Assembly (NCBI GenBank): GCA_910575475.1
Contig: CAJTGD010000016.1
Coordinates: 59,431-123,430, forward strand
Origin: Lachnospiraceae bacterium
Lineage (GTDB): Bacteria; Bacillota; Clostridia; Lachnospirales; Lachnospiraceae
Reading direction: 5' to 3'
DNA: 64,000 bases
Shown: in pieces, positions 1 through 9,805 of the stretch
Position numbering within the stretch: the stretch's first letter is position 1
Layout of the letters: every line of letters begins with the position of its first letter
Translations under genes and position numbers: made by a program
The notes under the pieces: model-generated
What the model was told of the DNA's origin: nothing
What the model saw: the letters and a program-made list of their open reading frames with translations, nothing else
Database searches by the model: none

Positions 1-593
1 GGGATCCGGAGGTCAAAATCCTCTCCATCGCGACCCGCCCGGACTGCCTTGGAGAGCCTGTACTGGATCTCTTAGAACGGCTTGCCCGGATCAAGCCTGT
101 CTGGATCGAGCTGGGACTGCAGACCATCCACCCGGCCACTGCCGCATATATCCGGCGGGGCTACGCGCTTCCTGTCTTTGAGCAGGCCGTCCAAAATCTG
201 CGCTGCCGCGGCATTTCCGTGATCGTCCATACCATCCTCTGCCTTCCGGGAGAGACCCGGCAGCAGATGTTCGAGACGCTGGACTATCTGAACCGGAGGG
301 ATATCCAGGGGATCAAGCTGCAGCTTCTTCACATCCTGCGGAATACGGACCTTGCCGCCGAATATGAGGCACATCCCTTCCCGGTCCCGGATATGGCAGA
401 ATATATCGCCCTGCTGGGAGAATGCATTTCCCGGCTGCGGCCGGATCTCACCATCCACCGCCTGACCGGCGACGGGCCGAAGGAGCTTCTGATCGCGCCG
501 CTCTGGACAGGCAATAAGCGCACCGTACTGAACACACTGCATCAATATCTGAAAGAACAGGATATCTGGCAGGGAAAGGAATATCATGAATGA
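1..593 (+). CDS. TIGR01212 family radical SAM protein, 3' part (5' end outside window)
   Basis: The reading frame is open from base 3 to the TGA at 591-593, giving about 196 C-terminal residues. Motifs seen include IATRPDCL, WIELGLQT, RRGY and CLPGET, which are typical of the TIGR01212 radical SAM group (E. coli YhcC, B. subtilis YtqA). The Cys motif that binds the iron-sulfur cluster lies upstream and cannot be checked. The family is probably a SAM-dependent RNA- or metabolite-modifying enzyme, but its reaction is not firmly known. The stop overlaps the ATG of the next gene by 8 bases, so the two are probably translated together. Confidence 0.85.
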   Translation, partial: DPEVKILSIATRPDCLGEPVLDLLERLARIKPVWIELGLQTIHPATAAYIRRGYALPVFEQAVQNLRCRGISVIVHTILCLPGETRQQMFETLDYLNRRDIQGIKLQLLHILRNTDLAAEYEAHPFPVPDMAEYIALLGECISRLRPDLTIHRLTGDGPKELLIAPLWTGNKRTVLNTLHQYLKEQDIWQGKEYHE

Positions 594-1098
594 GACATTT
601 ACCTTATATAAACTGATGATCTTATATCTGCTCAAAAAAGTAAAGTTTCCTCTGGCTACCACGCAGATCTCCGACTTGATGCTGGGAATGGAGTATACCA
701 ACTATTTCCGGCTCCAGGAAGCCCTGTCCGAGCTCCGGGAAGCCGGCATGATCGAAGCGGAAAATACATACCGGCGCACGCTCTACCACCTCACCGGCGA
801 CGGCGCCAGAACGATCCGTCTTCTCCAGGGAAATATCAACCATGAGATCCGGCGGGATATCGATGCCTTTGTGGAAGAAAATGAATACGACTTACGGGAA
901 GCCATGTCCGTGAAGGCTTCCTATTATCTGAATACCAATCACGAATATGAGGCGCGCTGCCAGATCCTGGAGGGGAAGTACAGCCTTCTGGATCTGAAGC
1001 TGACCGTCCCCACCAAGGCCGAGGCGGAATCCATTGTCAAAAACTGGAATCTGTCCAGCCAGGATATCTACGGGGAGCTTCTCACGAAGCTATTATAA
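586..1098 (+). CDS. DUF4364 family protein
   Basis: A 170-residue soluble protein. The first 80 residues look like a winged-helix fold: helices around LYLLKKVKFPL, TTQISDLML and FRLQEALSELREAGMI, then a short strand pair before LTGDGARTI. The C-terminal half is a mixed domain with no motif I recognise. This arrangement and length fit DUF4364, a Firmicutes family that is probably DNA-binding but has no assigned role. It starts inside the end of the radical SAM gene, so both are likely in one transcript. It converges on rarA with only 23 bases between the stops, and I see no clear terminator there. Confidence 0.75.
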   Translation: MNETFTLYKLMILYLLKKVKFPLATTQISDLMLGMEYTNYFRLQEALSELREAGMIEAENTYRRTLYHLTGDGARTIRLLQGNINHEIRRDIDAFVEENEYDLREAMSVKASYYLNTNHEYEARCQILEGKYSLLDLKLTVPTKAEAESIVKNWNLSSQDIYGELLTKLL

Positions 1099-1121
1099 GG
1101 ATTAAAAACAGCAGTCCGCAA

Positions 1122-2441
1122 TCACTTCCTCCCCCGCAGGCCTTCCAGGTATTCCCTGATCTGTTTCTCATAGCCGGAATCACTGGGCTCGTAGAACCTG
1201 GCTCCCTGCACTTCATCCGGCAGATACTGCTGCTCCACATAATGTCCGGGGTAGTTGTGCACATACTTGTAGCCGGTTCCCCTTCCCAGGTTCTTTGCCC
1301 CTTTATAATGGGCATCCTGGAGATGGACGGGAACCGATGTCCGGGTTTGGCGCACGCTTTCCCCGGCCGCCGCGATGGCCATGACCGCGGAATTGCTTTT
1401 GGGCGCGGACGCCACATACAGGACGGCCTGGGAGAGGATGATCTCCGCCTCGGGCATTCCGATGCGCTCCACTGCCTGGGCTGCCGATACTGCCACTGTC
1501 AGCGCCTGGGGATCCGCATTTCCCACATCCTCGGACGCGCAGATCATGATCCGGCGCGCGATGAACTTGATATCCTCCCCCGCGTACAGCATTTTTGCCA
1601 GATAATACACCGCCGCATCCGGATCCGATCCCCGCATGCTCTTGATAAATGCCGAGATCGTGTCATAGTGGTTGTCTCCCGTCTTGTCGTAGTGCACCAC
1701 ACGCTTCTGGATGCATTCCGAAGCCACCTCCAGGGTGATGTGGATCAGGCCGTCCTCGCTGCGGTCTGTAGTCAGGATCCCCAGTTCCACCGCATTGAGC
1801 GCGTTTCTGGCATCCCCTCCGGAAATATCCGCCAGGAAATCCAGGGCATCCTCGTCAATCTCCGCATGGAAGGAGCCCATCCCCTTTTCCTTGTCATACA
1901 CCGCCCTGCGCAGGATCGTCTTGATATCCTCCTGATCCAGCGCATGGAGCTCAAAGATGCTGGATCTGGACAGCAGCGCTCCATTGACCTCAAAATACGG
2001 GTTTTCCGTAGTCGCCCCGATCAGCGTGATGGTGCCGTCCTCCACAAACGGAAGCAGATAATCCTGCTGTCCTTTGTTGAAACGGTGGATCTCATCGATA
2101 AACAGGATGGTCTTCTTCTGATACATCCCCAGCAGTTCTTTTGCCTCTTGAATGACCTGCTCCATGTCCTTCTTGCCCGCGGATGTGGCATTGATCTGCT
2201 TGAATTCCGAGCGGGTGGTATTGGCGATCACCTTTGCCAGGGTCGTCTTCCCGGTTCCCGGAGGCCCGTAAAAAATGATGGAGCCCAGCTTGTCCGCCCG
2301 GATGGCCCGGTACAAAAGCTTGTCCTTCCCGATGATATGCCTCTGTCCCGCCACCTCATCCAGGGTTGCGGGCCGCATCCTGGATGCCAGAGGAGACTCC
2401 TTTTCCTGCTGTGTTTCTCTCATATAATCAAATAAATCCAT
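1122..2441 (-). CDS. rarA: Replication-associated recombination protein A (AAA+ ATPase)
   Basis: 439 residues, the usual length for RarA/MgsA. Walker A GPPGTGKT lies near residues 59-66 and Walker B FIDEIHRF near 114-121, followed by the ATTENP sensor segment and the C-terminal tetramerisation and clamp-loader-like region (YLAKMLYAGED, ARRIMICASED). The family acts at stalled or damaged replication forks and is related to clamp-loader ATPases. An upstream TTG at 2465 is also in frame, but ATG at 2441 has an AGAGGGA site at a normal distance, so I chose 2441. It lies 20 bases after tcdA and is probably co-transcribed with it. Confidence 0.93.
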   Translation of the reverse strand: MDLFDYMRETQQEKESPLASRMRPATLDEVAGQRHIIGKDKLLYRAIRADKLGSIIFYGPPGTGKTTLAKVIANTTRSEFKQINATSAGKKDMEQVIQEAKELLGMYQKKTILFIDEIHRFNKGQQDYLLPFVEDGTITLIGATTENPYFEVNGALLSRSSIFELHALDQEDIKTILRRAVYDKEKGMGSFHAEIDEDALDFLADISGGDARNALNAVELGILTTDRSEDGLIHITLEVASECIQKRVVHYDKTGDNHYDTISAFIKSMRGSDPDAAVYYLAKMLYAGEDIKFIARRIMICASEDVGNADPQALTVAVSAAQAVERIGMPEAEIILSQAVLYVASAPKSNSAVMAIAAAGESVRQTRTSVPVHLQDAHYKGAKNLGRGTGYKYVHNYPGHYVEQQYLPDEVQGARFYEPSDSGYEKQIREYLEGLRGRK

Positions 2442-2461
2442 ATTCAATCCCTCTTCTTTTT

Positions 2462-3184
2462 TCAAGTATCAATGCCGGCCAAAGTGCGGATCACTTCCCC
2501 TGCGATCAAAAGCCCCGCCGCCGGCGGAACGAAGGAGATGCTTCCCGGTACGGCCCGGCGTCCTTCCTGCGCTTCCTCCGGCATCCGTCCGGAGACATCT
2601 GCCGGCTGTTCTCTGGAATACAGTACCTTTAAATGGGGGATCCCTCTGGCCTTCATCTCCCTGCGCATCACCTTGCAGAGCGGGCAGACACTGGTCTCTG
2701 ACAGATCCGCGATCTCAAACAGCTCCGGGTGCAGCTTATTTCCCGTTCCCATACTGCTGATCAAAGGAATTCCCTCACGCTGCGCCCATTCCGCAATGGT
2801 CAGCTTCGCTGTCACGGTGTCTACCGCGTCCACAATGTAATCCGGCTTTGTTTCAAACAGCTCGGACAGGTCTTCTTTCAGGATAAAGCGTTCGTAAGTC
2901 TGAACCCGGATCTTTGGGCAGACGGCCCGGATCTGCTCCTCCATGACCTTCGTCTTGTACCGTCCGACCGTATGGTGGTATGCCACGCACTGGCGGTTGA
3001 TATTGGTCAGAGAAACCTTGTCATTGTCGATCAGGATCAGGCTGCCCACTCCGCTGCGCGCGAGGGCGTCAATGCAGTGGGAGCCTACGCCGCCTACGCC
3101 GAATACCGCCACCTCGGCCTTTTTCAAACGCTCCATCGCCTCCGGGCCGATCAGAAGCTCCGTTCTGGAAAATTCATGTATCAT
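2462..3184 (-). CDS. tcdA: tRNA threonylcarbamoyladenosine dehydratase
   Basis: 240 residues of the E1/ThiF/MoeB fold. The N-terminal nucleotide-binding loop GVGGVGSH is at residues 29-36, with LILIDNDKV and TNINRQ next, and a CPLC pair in the second half. TcdA cyclises the t6A37 base of ANN-decoding tRNAs to ct6A in an ATP-dependent reaction. The C-terminal segment with VPPAAGLLIAGEVIR is typical of this branch rather than of MoeB or ThiF, which would sit near cofactor genes. A CAGGAG site lies about 12 bases before the ATG. rarA follows in the same direction. Confidence 0.9.
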   Translation of the reverse strand: MIHEFSRTELLIGPEAMERLKKAEVAVFGVGGVGSHCIDALARSGVGSLILIDNDKVSLTNINRQCVAYHHTVGRYKTKVMEEQIRAVCPKIRVQTYERFILKEDLSELFETKPDYIVDAVDTVTAKLTIAEWAQREGIPLISSMGTGNKLHPELFEIADLSETSVCPLCKVMRREMKARGIPHLKVLYSREQPADVSGRMPEEAQEGRRAVPGSISFVPPAAGLLIAGEVIRTLAGIDT

Positions 3185-3216
3185 CGTTTCTGTTTTCTCC
3201 TGTATTTTTTAAGGAG

Positions 3217-3261
3217 CTGTAGAAAAATAAGCGATACAGACTGCACAGGATATTTCTACAG
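3217..3261. repeat. 9-bp inverted repeat between deacetylase and tcdA
   Basis: CTGTAGAAA at 3217-3225 is matched exactly by TTTCTACAG at 3253-3261, with a 27-base loop. It follows the deacetylase stop on the minus strand but has no T-run, so it is not a standard intrinsic terminator. It may be chance or a weak structure. Confidence 0.35.
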
Positions 3262-3271
3262 ATCCGGACCG

Positions 3272-3994
3272 TCACTCTAAGAGCAGTTCGTCAACCGTAA
3301 CGAATTGATAGCCCTCGGCTTCCAAAAGATCTACAATCCGCAGGGCCGCCCTCACAGAGCTTTTATAACAGTCATGTAACAAGATAATATCATTTTCTTC
3401 CACTTCCGTCACTACTTTATTTACAATTTCATCCTCATTTTCCGTGGCCCAGTCCAAAGGGTCCACCGTCCACATGACAGGAAGCACATGGATCCTCTGC
3501 TCCAGCTTCTTCTGCCACAGGCCGAAGGGGGGCCGCATATATTCCACCGGCGCGCCGGTGATCTCCGAGATCAGGTCATTGGTGGCCTTGATCTCCTGGT
3601 AGGCCGTGTCATTGCTCACCCGCGTGATCTCCACATGGTTGTATGTGTGATTGCCCACCAGGTGTCCTTCCTCCCACTCTCTCTTCACGATGTCCGCATT
3701 ATTTCCCGCCTCGATATTTTTCCCGATCAGAAAAAATGTAGCCTTTACGCCGCGTTCCTTCAATCCGTCCAGCAAAAAAGGCGTAAACTGCGCGTTCGGA
3801 CCATCGTCAAAGGTCAGGGCGATCTTCGGCTTTTCCATTTTTTTGTCCGTTTCTTTTTTCGTTCTTTCCGAACGGATCAGATACAGTGTTTCCCCTGTGT
3901 CATTCTGCGCGTTTCCGCCTGCCGCCCCGGGGACGCAGATTCCCAACAGCAGCAGGATATAGATCAATCCGATTCCCTGCATCCATCTTTTCAT
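3272..3994 (-). CDS. Polysaccharide deacetylase, membrane-anchored NodB domain
   Basis: 240 residues. Residues 5-25 form a hydrophobic signal/anchor segment and a NodB catalytic domain follows: TFDDGP (61-66), HTYNH (116-120, metal-binding histidines), RPPFG (154-158) and LLHD (205-208). The family removes N- or O-acetyl groups from cell-wall sugars outside the membrane, and a peptidoglycan or polysaccharide substrate is likely. An in-frame ATG at 4036 has no ribosome binding site; the ATG at 3994 has GGAAGG 8 bases upstream, so I chose it. It is divergent from the MATE gene. Confidence 0.88.
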   Translation of the reverse strand: MKRWMQGIGLIYILLLLGICVPGAAGGNAQNDTGETLYLIRSERTKKETDKKMEKPKIALTFDDGPNAQFTPFLLDGLKERGVKATFFLIGKNIEAGNNADIVKREWEEGHLVGNHTYNHVEITRVSNDTAYQEIKATNDLISEITGAPVEYMRPPFGLWQKKLEQRIHVLPVMWTVDPLDWATENEDEIVNKVVTEVEENDIILLHDCYKSSVRAALRIVDLLEAEGYQFVTVDELLLE

Positions 3995-4035
3995 GATTTG
4001 CCTTCCGGTTCCCTTTATTCTTTTCAATATATGCA

Positions 4036-4064
4036 TTGTACTTTTAATTTATTGATGCTATAAT
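4036..4064 (+). promoter_or_regulatory. Predicted sigma-A promoter of the MATE gene
   Basis: Extended -10 TGCTATAAT with TATAAT at 4059-4064, and a weak -35 TTGTAC at 4036-4041. The spacer is 17 bases. It lies 43 bases before the MATE start codon. Confidence 0.6.
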
Positions 4065-4106
4065 GTAATGCGCTGATGCGCAAAATAAAGGAGGTTTATT
4101 TCTGAA

Positions 4107-5480
4107 ATGCAGAATACACAGACAAAAGAAAACAAAATGGGGGTCATGCCGGTTCCCAGGCTGTTGATCACCATGTCCCTGCCTATGATGCTATCCATGC
4201 TGGTACAGGCGCTGTACAATATTGTGGACAGTATTTTCGTGGCCCAGATCAATGAAAATGCACTGACCGCCGTGTCGCTCGCGTTTCCGATTCAAAGCCT
4301 GATGATTGCCATTTCCGCAGGAACCGGCGTGGGGATCAATGCCCTGCTCTCCCGCAATCTGGGGGAGAAAAAATTCGAGGACGCGAACCGGGCCGCCAAA
4401 AACGGAATCTTTCTCGCCCTTGTCAGCTTCGCGCTCATGGCCCTCATCGGCCTCACCTGCTCCCACAGCTTTTTCCGGCTGCAGACCCGGGATGAACAGA
4501 TCGTCACCTATGGTACTCAATATCTGACGATCATCTGCATCCTCTCCATCGGAATCTTTATGCAGATGACCCTGGAACGTCTCCTGCAGTCCACCGGAAA
4601 GACCGTCTATACCATGATCACGCAGGGGATCGGGGCGATCATCAATATTATCATGGATCCCATCCTGATCTTCGGCCTGTTCGGATTTCCCAGGCTGGAG
4701 GTAGCCGGAGCCGCCATCGCCACAGTGACCGGGCAGATCGTTGCCGTTACCCTTTCGGTCTACTTTAACTGTACCAAAAACAAAGAACTGAATCTGAATA
4801 TGAAAGGATTCCGCCCGGATAAAAAAATTATTGCTACCATCTATCAGGTTGGCGTGCCGTCGATCATCATGCAGTCCATCGGTTCCGTCATGGTATTTGG
4901 AATGAACAAGATCCTGCTTATGTTCTCTTCCACCGCCGCTGCGGTGTTCGGCGTTTATTTTAAGCTGCAGAGCTTTATCTTCATGCCGATATTCGGGCTT
5001 AACAATGGCATGATCCCGATTATCGCCTACAATTACGGCGCCAGAAATAGAAAACGGATCGAAGCCACCATGAAGCTGAGCATCGGCCTGGCAGTGGGCA
5101 TCATGTTCGTTGGGCTGGCCGTGTTCCAGATATTTCCAAAACAGCTTCTGGGCTTTTTCGACGCTTCCGAGCATATGCTGGAGATCGGGGTGCCCGCGCT
5201 GCGTATCATCAGCCTGAGCTTTATCTTTGCCGGGTACTGTATCATTGTAGGCTCTGTTTTTCAGGCTTTGGGAAATGGTGTCTACAGCCTGGTCGTATCG
5301 GCGGCGAGACAGCTCCTGGTGATCCTTCCGGCGGCATACCTTTTCGCCGTACTGTCCGGTCTGTCCATGGTATGGTGGTCGATTCCCCTTGCAGAGATTG
5401 TCTCCGTGGTTCTCTCCACCCTGCTGTTTAAAAGGATCCGGGTTCTGAAAATCGAGTCCTTGGACAATCCTCTTGAATAA
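4107..5480 (+). CDS. MATE family efflux transporter
   Basis: 457 residues with about 12 predicted transmembrane segments in two similar halves, starting PRLLITMSLPMMLSMLVQALYN-like and containing the conserved VDSIFVAQ segment. MATE proteins export cationic drugs or metabolites using Na+ or H+ gradients across the cytoplasmic membrane; the substrate here is unknown. AAAGGAGG lies 11 bases before the ATG, there is a good promoter upstream, and a strong terminator directly follows the stop, so the gene looks monocistronic. Confidence 0.92.
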   Translation: MQNTQTKENKMGVMPVPRLLITMSLPMMLSMLVQALYNIVDSIFVAQINENALTAVSLAFPIQSLMIAISAGTGVGINALLSRNLGEKKFEDANRAAKNGIFLALVSFALMALIGLTCSHSFFRLQTRDEQIVTYGTQYLTIICILSIGIFMQMTLERLLQSTGKTVYTMITQGIGAIINIIMDPILIFGLFGFPRLEVAGAAIATVTGQIVAVTLSVYFNCTKNKELNLNMKGFRPDKKIIATIYQVGVPSIIMQSIGSVMVFGMNKILLMFSSTAAAVFGVYFKLQSFIFMPIFGLNNGMIPIIAYNYGARNRKRIEATMKLSIGLAVGIMFVGLAVFQIFPKQLLGFFDASEHMLEIGVPALRIISLSFIFAGYCIIVGSVFQALGNGVYSLVVSAARQLLVILPAAYLFAVLSGLSMVWWSIPLAEIVSVVLSTLLFKRIRVLKIESLDNPLE

Positions 5481-5483
5481 AAA

Positions 5484-5556
5484 GGCTGTATGCTGCATAA
5501 GTTTGCGTGATCCGTGATACCTCACAGCAATCTCATGCAGCAATACAGTCTTTTTT
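5484..5556 (+). terminator. Intrinsic terminator after the MATE gene
   Basis: Long hairpin pairing GGCTGTATGCTGCAT with ATGCAGCAATACAGTC (one bulged A) and followed by TTTTTT. It starts 4 bases after the stop codon. Confidence 0.85.
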
Positions 5557-5617
5557 CTCTGAATCCAATACAGCATTGCGCCATTATTCATCACATAGTG
5601 ATCCCTGCAAAATAATA

Positions 5618-5660
5618 TAAAAAAAGAAACCTCTCAAGAAAATCAATCTCGAAAGGTCTC
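5618..5660 (-). terminator. Intrinsic terminator after tRNA-Thr(GGU)
   Basis: On the minus strand GAGACCTTTCGAGA pairs over 14 bases with TCTTGAGAGGTTTC (three G-U pairs), followed by seven T. It lies 19 bases past the tRNA 3' end. Confidence 0.85.
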
Positions 5661-5678
5661 CATCTTCATTCCGTATAA

Positions 5679-5751
<73 letters not shown>

Positions 5752-5808
5752 CTGCAACATGTCTGAATCTTCCGCTCAAGTCGAAGCATCATGTCACACA
5801 ACGCTATA

Positions 5809-5838
5809 AGTATACAATAAAACACTCCGATTTGTCAA
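5809..5838 (-). promoter_or_regulatory. Predicted promoter of tRNA-Thr(GGU)
   Basis: On the minus strand -35 TTGACA (5833-5838) and -10 TATACT (5809-5814) with an 18-base spacer. It lies about 57 bases upstream of the tRNA and just downstream of dtd. Confidence 0.75.
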
Positions 5839-5856
5839 TATTTTTTTCGGAATTTG

Positions 5857-6303
5857 TCATATTTTTTCAGAATCGAGTAGAACCGTAAACGGCCCGTCAT
5901 TGACCAGGCTGACCTTCATTTCCGCTCCGAAGCTGCCAGTCTCCACAATCGGTACGTTTTCACGGCATTTTGCGATGATATACTCATAAAGCGCATTCGC
6001 CTTTTGGGGAGAACCTGCCTCCGTAAAGCTGGGGCGGTTTCCCTTTTTACAATTGGCGTACAGCGTAAACTGGGAGATCAGGAGCAGCTCCCCTTTCACA
6101 TCCGCCAGGGACAGATTCGTCTTTCCGTTTTCATCCTCAAAGACGCGAAGCCCGGTCAGCTTCCTTACCAGCTTGTCCGCGGTTTCCTCGGTATCCTCCT
6201 CGGCAACCCCGATCAATACCAGGAGTCCCTTCCCAATCTTTCCGATTACAGTTCCGTCCACGGATACGCTGGACTGCGTGACCCTCTGTATTACAAATCT
6301 CAT
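5857..6303 (-). CDS. dtd: D-aminoacyl-tRNA deacylase
   Basis: 148 residues, the normal size of DTD. The two catalytic signatures are SQFTLYA (residues 77-83) and NDGPFT near the C terminus, with [11 protein letters not shown] at the start. The enzyme hydrolyses D-aminoacyl-tRNAs and mischarged Gly-tRNA(Ala), protecting translation. The ATG overlaps the sigH stop (ATGA), so the two are translationally coupled in the rlmB-sigH-dtd order. Confidence 0.95.
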   Translation of the reverse strand: MRFVIQRVTQSSVSVDGTVIGKIGKGLLVLIGVAEEDTEETADKLVRKLTGLRVFEDENGKTNLSLADVKGELLLISQFTLYANCKKGNRPSFTEAGSPQKANALYEYIIAKCRENVPIVETGSFGAEMKVSLVNDGPFTVLLDSEKI

Positions 6304-6929
6304 AATTGTACTCCTGTCCTTTCCAAAAGCTTCCCTGCCTTCGTCTTGATCCGCTGTAGCGCATTGTCGATCGTCTTGGGGCTTTTATTCAGAATTTCCG
6401 CAATGGTCCGGTAATCGGTTCCCATCAGATGCAGGTAGAGCACATGGTTTTCCAGCGCGCTCAAAGCCCCTTTCAGATTCTCCACAAAAACTTCCACATA
6501 CTCTTTTCCGAAATACAGCACCTCCGGATTGTTGTCTACCTCAGACCGGATCTTGTCGATCAGCGGGATCTCCTTGCTCTCGTCGTCATCAGCTTCCACC
6601 TCATACAGAGACACATAGGAATTCAGCGGCAAATGCTTTTTCCGCCTGGAAGCTTCGATGGCGCTGTACATCTGGCGGGATACGCACAATTCTGCAAAGC
6701 TCTGGAAGCTGTTCCCCTGCTCCGGATCAAAATTCTGCACGGCTTTCATCAGTCCGATCATCCCCTCCTGGATCAGATCGTCATTCTCCCCGCCGATCAG
6801 GAACATCTCCCTTGCCTTACGGCGCACCATGGATTTATATTTCACCATCAGATAATCCATGATATCCCGCTCCCCTGCCCGAAGCCGGGACAGAAGCTCT
6901 TCATCTGTCATCGTATCATATATTCCCAA
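6300..6929 (-). CDS. sigH: RNA polymerase sigma-H-type factor
   Basis: 209 residues of the sigma-70 family closest to Spo0H. Region 2 is visible as [31 protein letters not shown] and [15 protein letters not shown]; region 4 is the C-terminal helix-turn-helix [23 protein letters not shown]. In Bacillus and clostridia SigH drives early sporulation and stationary-phase genes. The frame is open further upstream, but GGAGG sits 7 bases before TTG at 6929, so that non-ATG start is preferred. The genome position after rlmB and mrnC is the conserved one. Confidence 0.93.
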   Translation of the reverse strand: MGIYDTMTDEELLSRLRAGERDIMDYLMVKYKSMVRRKAREMFLIGGENDDLIQEGMIGLMKAVQNFDPEQGNSFQSFAELCVSRQMYSAIEASRRKKHLPLNSYVSLYEVEADDDESKEIPLIDKIRSEVDNNPEVLYFGKEYVEVFVENLKGALSALENHVLYLHLMGTDYRTIAEILNKSPKTIDNALQRIKTKAGKLLERTGVQL

Positions 6930-7023
6930 GTTTTTTCCTCCAGACCCGAAAGCCCTTACTTTTTGACTCATGCGAAGCGTTACAGGCCACACCCTCACCA
7001 GGCGCGCGCTGTAACTCAGGCCG

Positions 7024-7827
7024 TCAGACGTTCTTAAGCATCCGCTGCCGCGCGATCTCATAGGACAGCATCCCGGCTGCCACCGATGCATTGAGGGAAT
7101 TGATCTCCCCCTTCATCGGGATTCCTGCCAGAAAATCACACCGTTCTCTGACCAGCCGCCCCACGCCTTCCCCTTCATTGCCGATGACCAGGCCGATGGG
7201 TCCTGTCAGATTCATCTCACAGGGAACCTTTCCGTCCATGTCCGCGCAGACGAACCAGAGCCCCTTTTCCTTCAGCTCTTCGATGGTCTTTGCCAGATTG
7301 GTGACCTTGGCCACCGGGGTATAATTCAGCGCCCCGGCGGATGTCTTGGCCACCGTAGAGGTCAGGCCCGAGGCCCGGCGCTTCGGAATGATCACCCCGT
7401 GGGCCCCCATCACATTGGCTGTCCGGATGATTGCCCCAAGGTTATGGGGATCTTCAATATTGTCCAGCAGGATCAAAAAAGGATCCTCCCCCTTTTTCTC
7501 TGCCAGCTCCAGCATGTCCTCCACCCGGGCATATTCATAGGCCGCTCCGTAGGCAATGACCCCCTGATGCTTTCCGGTCGCGGAAATCTGGTTCAGCCGT
7601 TCCTTTCCCACAAAATTCAGGATCACATCGTGCTTCTTTGCCTCCCGGACGATGGTACGGATCGGACCGTCCTGGCATCCGTCCAGTACAAACAGCTTGT
7701 CTACCGGTTTTCCTGAGCGAAACGCTTCCAGAACGGCATTTCGTCCTTCGATCACCAGAGACTGCTCCTGCTGCTCCTTTTCGTTCCCAAAAGCCCGGCT
7801 CCCCGTCCTGTTTTCTGTCTTATCCAT
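7024..7827 (-). CDS. rlmB: 23S rRNA (guanosine(2251)-2'-O)-methyltransferase
   Basis: 267 residues of the SpoU/TrmH class. An N-terminal substrate-binding domain (IEGRNAVLEAFRSGK) is followed by the SPOUT knot with DPHNLGAIIRTA, VIGNEGEG and SLNASVAAG. The enzyme 2'-O-methylates G2251 in the 23S rRNA P-loop. The first 25 residues are charged and variable. CAGGAG lies 11 bases before the ATG. It sits in the cysS-mrnC-rlmB-sigH cluster common in Firmicutes. Confidence 0.93.
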   Translation of the reverse strand: MDKTENRTGSRAFGNEKEQQEQSLVIEGRNAVLEAFRSGKPVDKLFVLDGCQDGPIRTIVREAKKHDVILNFVGKERLNQISATGKHQGVIAYGAAYEYARVEDMLELAEKKGEDPFLILLDNIEDPHNLGAIIRTANVMGAHGVIIPKRRASGLTSTVAKTSAGALNYTPVAKVTNLAKTIEELKEKGLWFVCADMDGKVPCEMNLTGPIGLVIGNEGEGVGRLVRERCDFLAGIPMKGEINSLNASVAAGMLSYEIARQRMLKNV

Positions 7828-7846
7828 ATATGATATACTCCTGTTT

Positions 7847-8293
7847 TCATTCCTTCTCTTCCAGGCTATCCAGCCCGATCTTGACCAGCTGCATCAGACG
7901 GGCATACCTTTTTTTCAGAAACAGGTATCCCACCAGCGCCTCAAATCCGGTGGCCCTGCGGTAATCCGTGATAGTCTGGTTTTTTGCCGCGGATACGGAC
8001 CTGGTATTGCGTCCCCTGCGGTAAATGGCATGCTCCTCCTCCGTCAGATGAGGCTGCATGGCACGCATCATCCGTGACTGGGCGGAAGCCTGCACATAGC
8101 TGCTGGTCTCTTCATGCAGCCTGTGAACCTGCTTATTTCCCCTGCTGACCACCATGCTCTTGATGATCAGGTCATAGACGCAGTCCCCCATATAGGCCAG
8201 GACAAGGGGCGAATAGCTGTCCACATCCGTCTCCGGAAGCCCCAGCACCTCCCGGATCTGATCATAAAACTCAAATGTTATGCCCTTTTCCAT
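7847..8293 (-). CDS. mrnC: Mini-ribonuclease 3
   Basis: 148 residues: an RNase III catalytic domain without the double-stranded RNA binding domain. The signature [14 protein letters not shown] matches the RNase III active-site helix, and [13 protein letters not shown] the second one. Mini-III trims 23S rRNA precursor ends. Its start overlaps the cysS 3' end by 16 bases, so it depends on cysS translation. The AAGGAG site is within the cysS coding end. Confidence 0.93.
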   Translation of the reverse strand: MEKGITFEFYDQIREVLGLPETDVDSYSPLVLAYMGDCVYDLIIKSMVVSRGNKQVHRLHEETSSYVQASAQSRMMRAMQPHLTEEEHAIYRRGRNTRSVSAAKNQTITDYRRATGFEALVGYLFLKKRYARLMQLVKIGLDSLEEKE

Positions 8294-9684
8294 TGCACTC
8301 CTTCTCGTGTGTCCTTCAAAATGATCCCTCTCGCAAGCAGCTCATCCCGGATCTCGTCAGCCCTTGCAAAATTCTTTTCCTTCCTTGCCGCCTGCCGTTC
8401 CTCGATCAATGCCTCAATATCCGCGTCCAGCAGCTCTTCCTTTTTCTCCACGATGATCCCCAGCACATCCGTCAGCTTCCCGAGCACATCCAGGATTCCC
8501 TGCAGGTATTCTTTCGAGCTGTCCCCGTCCGCCGTCGTATTGGCATACTTCACCAGCTCAAATACAGCCGCCACCGCGTCCGCCGTATTAAAATCATCGT
8601 CCATCGCTTTCTCGAAGCCCTCCACATACTCCCGGGTCTTCGCAAATGCTTCCTTCTCGGATTCGTTCATGGCCTCCGCCTGTGCGTTTTTCATCAAAAA
8701 TCTCAGGTTCTCCGCCGCCGTCACGATCCGCTCCAGTCCGTTTTTCGCTGACTCCATCAGCTCTGCGCTGAAATTCAGCGGGCTGCGGTAATGAGCGCTG
8801 AGCATAAAGAACCGCAGGATCTGGAGGTCATATTTCTCACTGATCTCACGAACCGTAAAGAAATTTCCGAGAGATTTGGACATTTTCCGATTGTCGATAT
8901 TCAAAAATCCATTGTGGAGCCAGTATTTTGCAAATTCCTTTCCGTTTGCCGCCTCACTCTGGGCAATCTCGTTCTCATGGTGCGGGAAGATCAGGTCCTC
9001 TCCGCCTGCATGGATATCAATCTGCTCTCCCAGATATTTTTTCGACATCTCCGAGCACTCGATATGCCAGCCAGGCCGTCCCTCGCTCCAGGGCGACTCC
9101 CATGCGGGCTCCCCTTCCTTTTTCGGCTTCCAGAGCACAAAATCCAGGGGATCCTCTTTTTCGTCCTCCCCGGTCACAAGAAGGGAACGGTTTCCGGAAC
9201 GCAGGTCATCCAGATTCTTATGGGACAGTTTCCCATAATCCGCAAATTTTCTGGTACGGTAATATACGGTACCGTTTTTCTCATAGGCAAAGCCCTTGTC
9301 GATCAGCGTCCGTATCAACTCGATCATGCCGCCGATCTCCTCCGTCGCAAGGGGATGCGTGGTGGCCGGCTTTACATTCATACCCTCCATGTCCTTCTTG
9401 CATTCCGCAATATAGCGTTTGGAAATCTCATCTGCCGTAACGCCTTCCTCGATCGCCTTTTTGATGATCTTGTCGTCCACATCTGTAAAATTGGACACAA
9501 AATTCACCTCATATCCCTTGTATTCAAAATATCTGCGGACCGTATCAAACACGATCATCGGCCTTGCATTTCCGATGTGGATAAAATTGTAGACTGTGGG
9601 ACCGCAGACATACATCTTGACCTTATCCTGCTCTAAAGGCACGAACTCCTCTTTTTTCTTTGACATCGTATTATATAATTTCAT
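8278..9684 (-). CDS. cysS: Cysteinyl-tRNA synthetase
   Basis: 468 residues, a class I synthetase. The HIGH-type motif is HIGN at residues 36-39 after [15 protein letters not shown] and HHENE carry zinc ligands, and KMSKSLGNF is the KMSKS loop. The start could be GTG 9687 or ATG 9684; GAGGA is best spaced for 9684. It follows cysE, so Cys precursor synthesis and Cys-tRNA charging are adjacent. I looked for an upstream T-box leader and saw none. Confidence 0.96.
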   Translation of the reverse strand: MKLYNTMSKKKEEFVPLEQDKVKMYVCGPTVYNFIHIGNARPMIVFDTVRRYFEYKGYEVNFVSNFTDVDDKIIKKAIEEGVTADEISKRYIAECKKDMEGMNVKPATTHPLATEEIGGMIELIRTLIDKGFAYEKNGTVYYRTRKFADYGKLSHKNLDDLRSGNRSLLVTGEDEKEDPLDFVLWKPKKEGEPAWESPWSEGRPGWHIECSEMSKKYLGEQIDIHAGGEDLIFPHHENEIAQSEAANGKEFAKYWLHNGFLNIDNRKMSKSLGNFFTVREISEKYDLQILRFFMLSAHYRSPLNFSAELMESAKNGLERIVTAAENLRFLMKNAQAEAMNESEKEAFAKTREYVEGFEKAMDDDFNTADAVAAVFELVKYANTTADGDSSKEYLQGILDVLGKLTDVLGIIVEKKEELLDADIEALIEERQAARKEKNFARADEIRDELLARGIILKDTREGVQWKRA

Positions 9685-9805
9685 CACGCTCTTCCTCTCT
9701 TCCTGATCTGTTTCGTAAGAGAACTGCCGGCCTCATGCCGTTTGCCGCCAGACAGCTCCCGTCTGTTTTTTCCAGCCGCGGCTATTCTGCGCCGTTTCTG
9801 CGGCA

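Noticed and set aside
4191..5594. Long minus-strand frame of 467 codons opposite the MATE gene
   Set aside because: Composition is His/Asp/Gly-rich shadow of a membrane protein; no domain, no ribosome binding site.
9752..9774. Hairpin CAGAC-N7-GTCTG followed by six T on the plus strand
   Set aside because: Surrounding genes run on the minus strand, so a plus-strand terminator here has no transcript to end.
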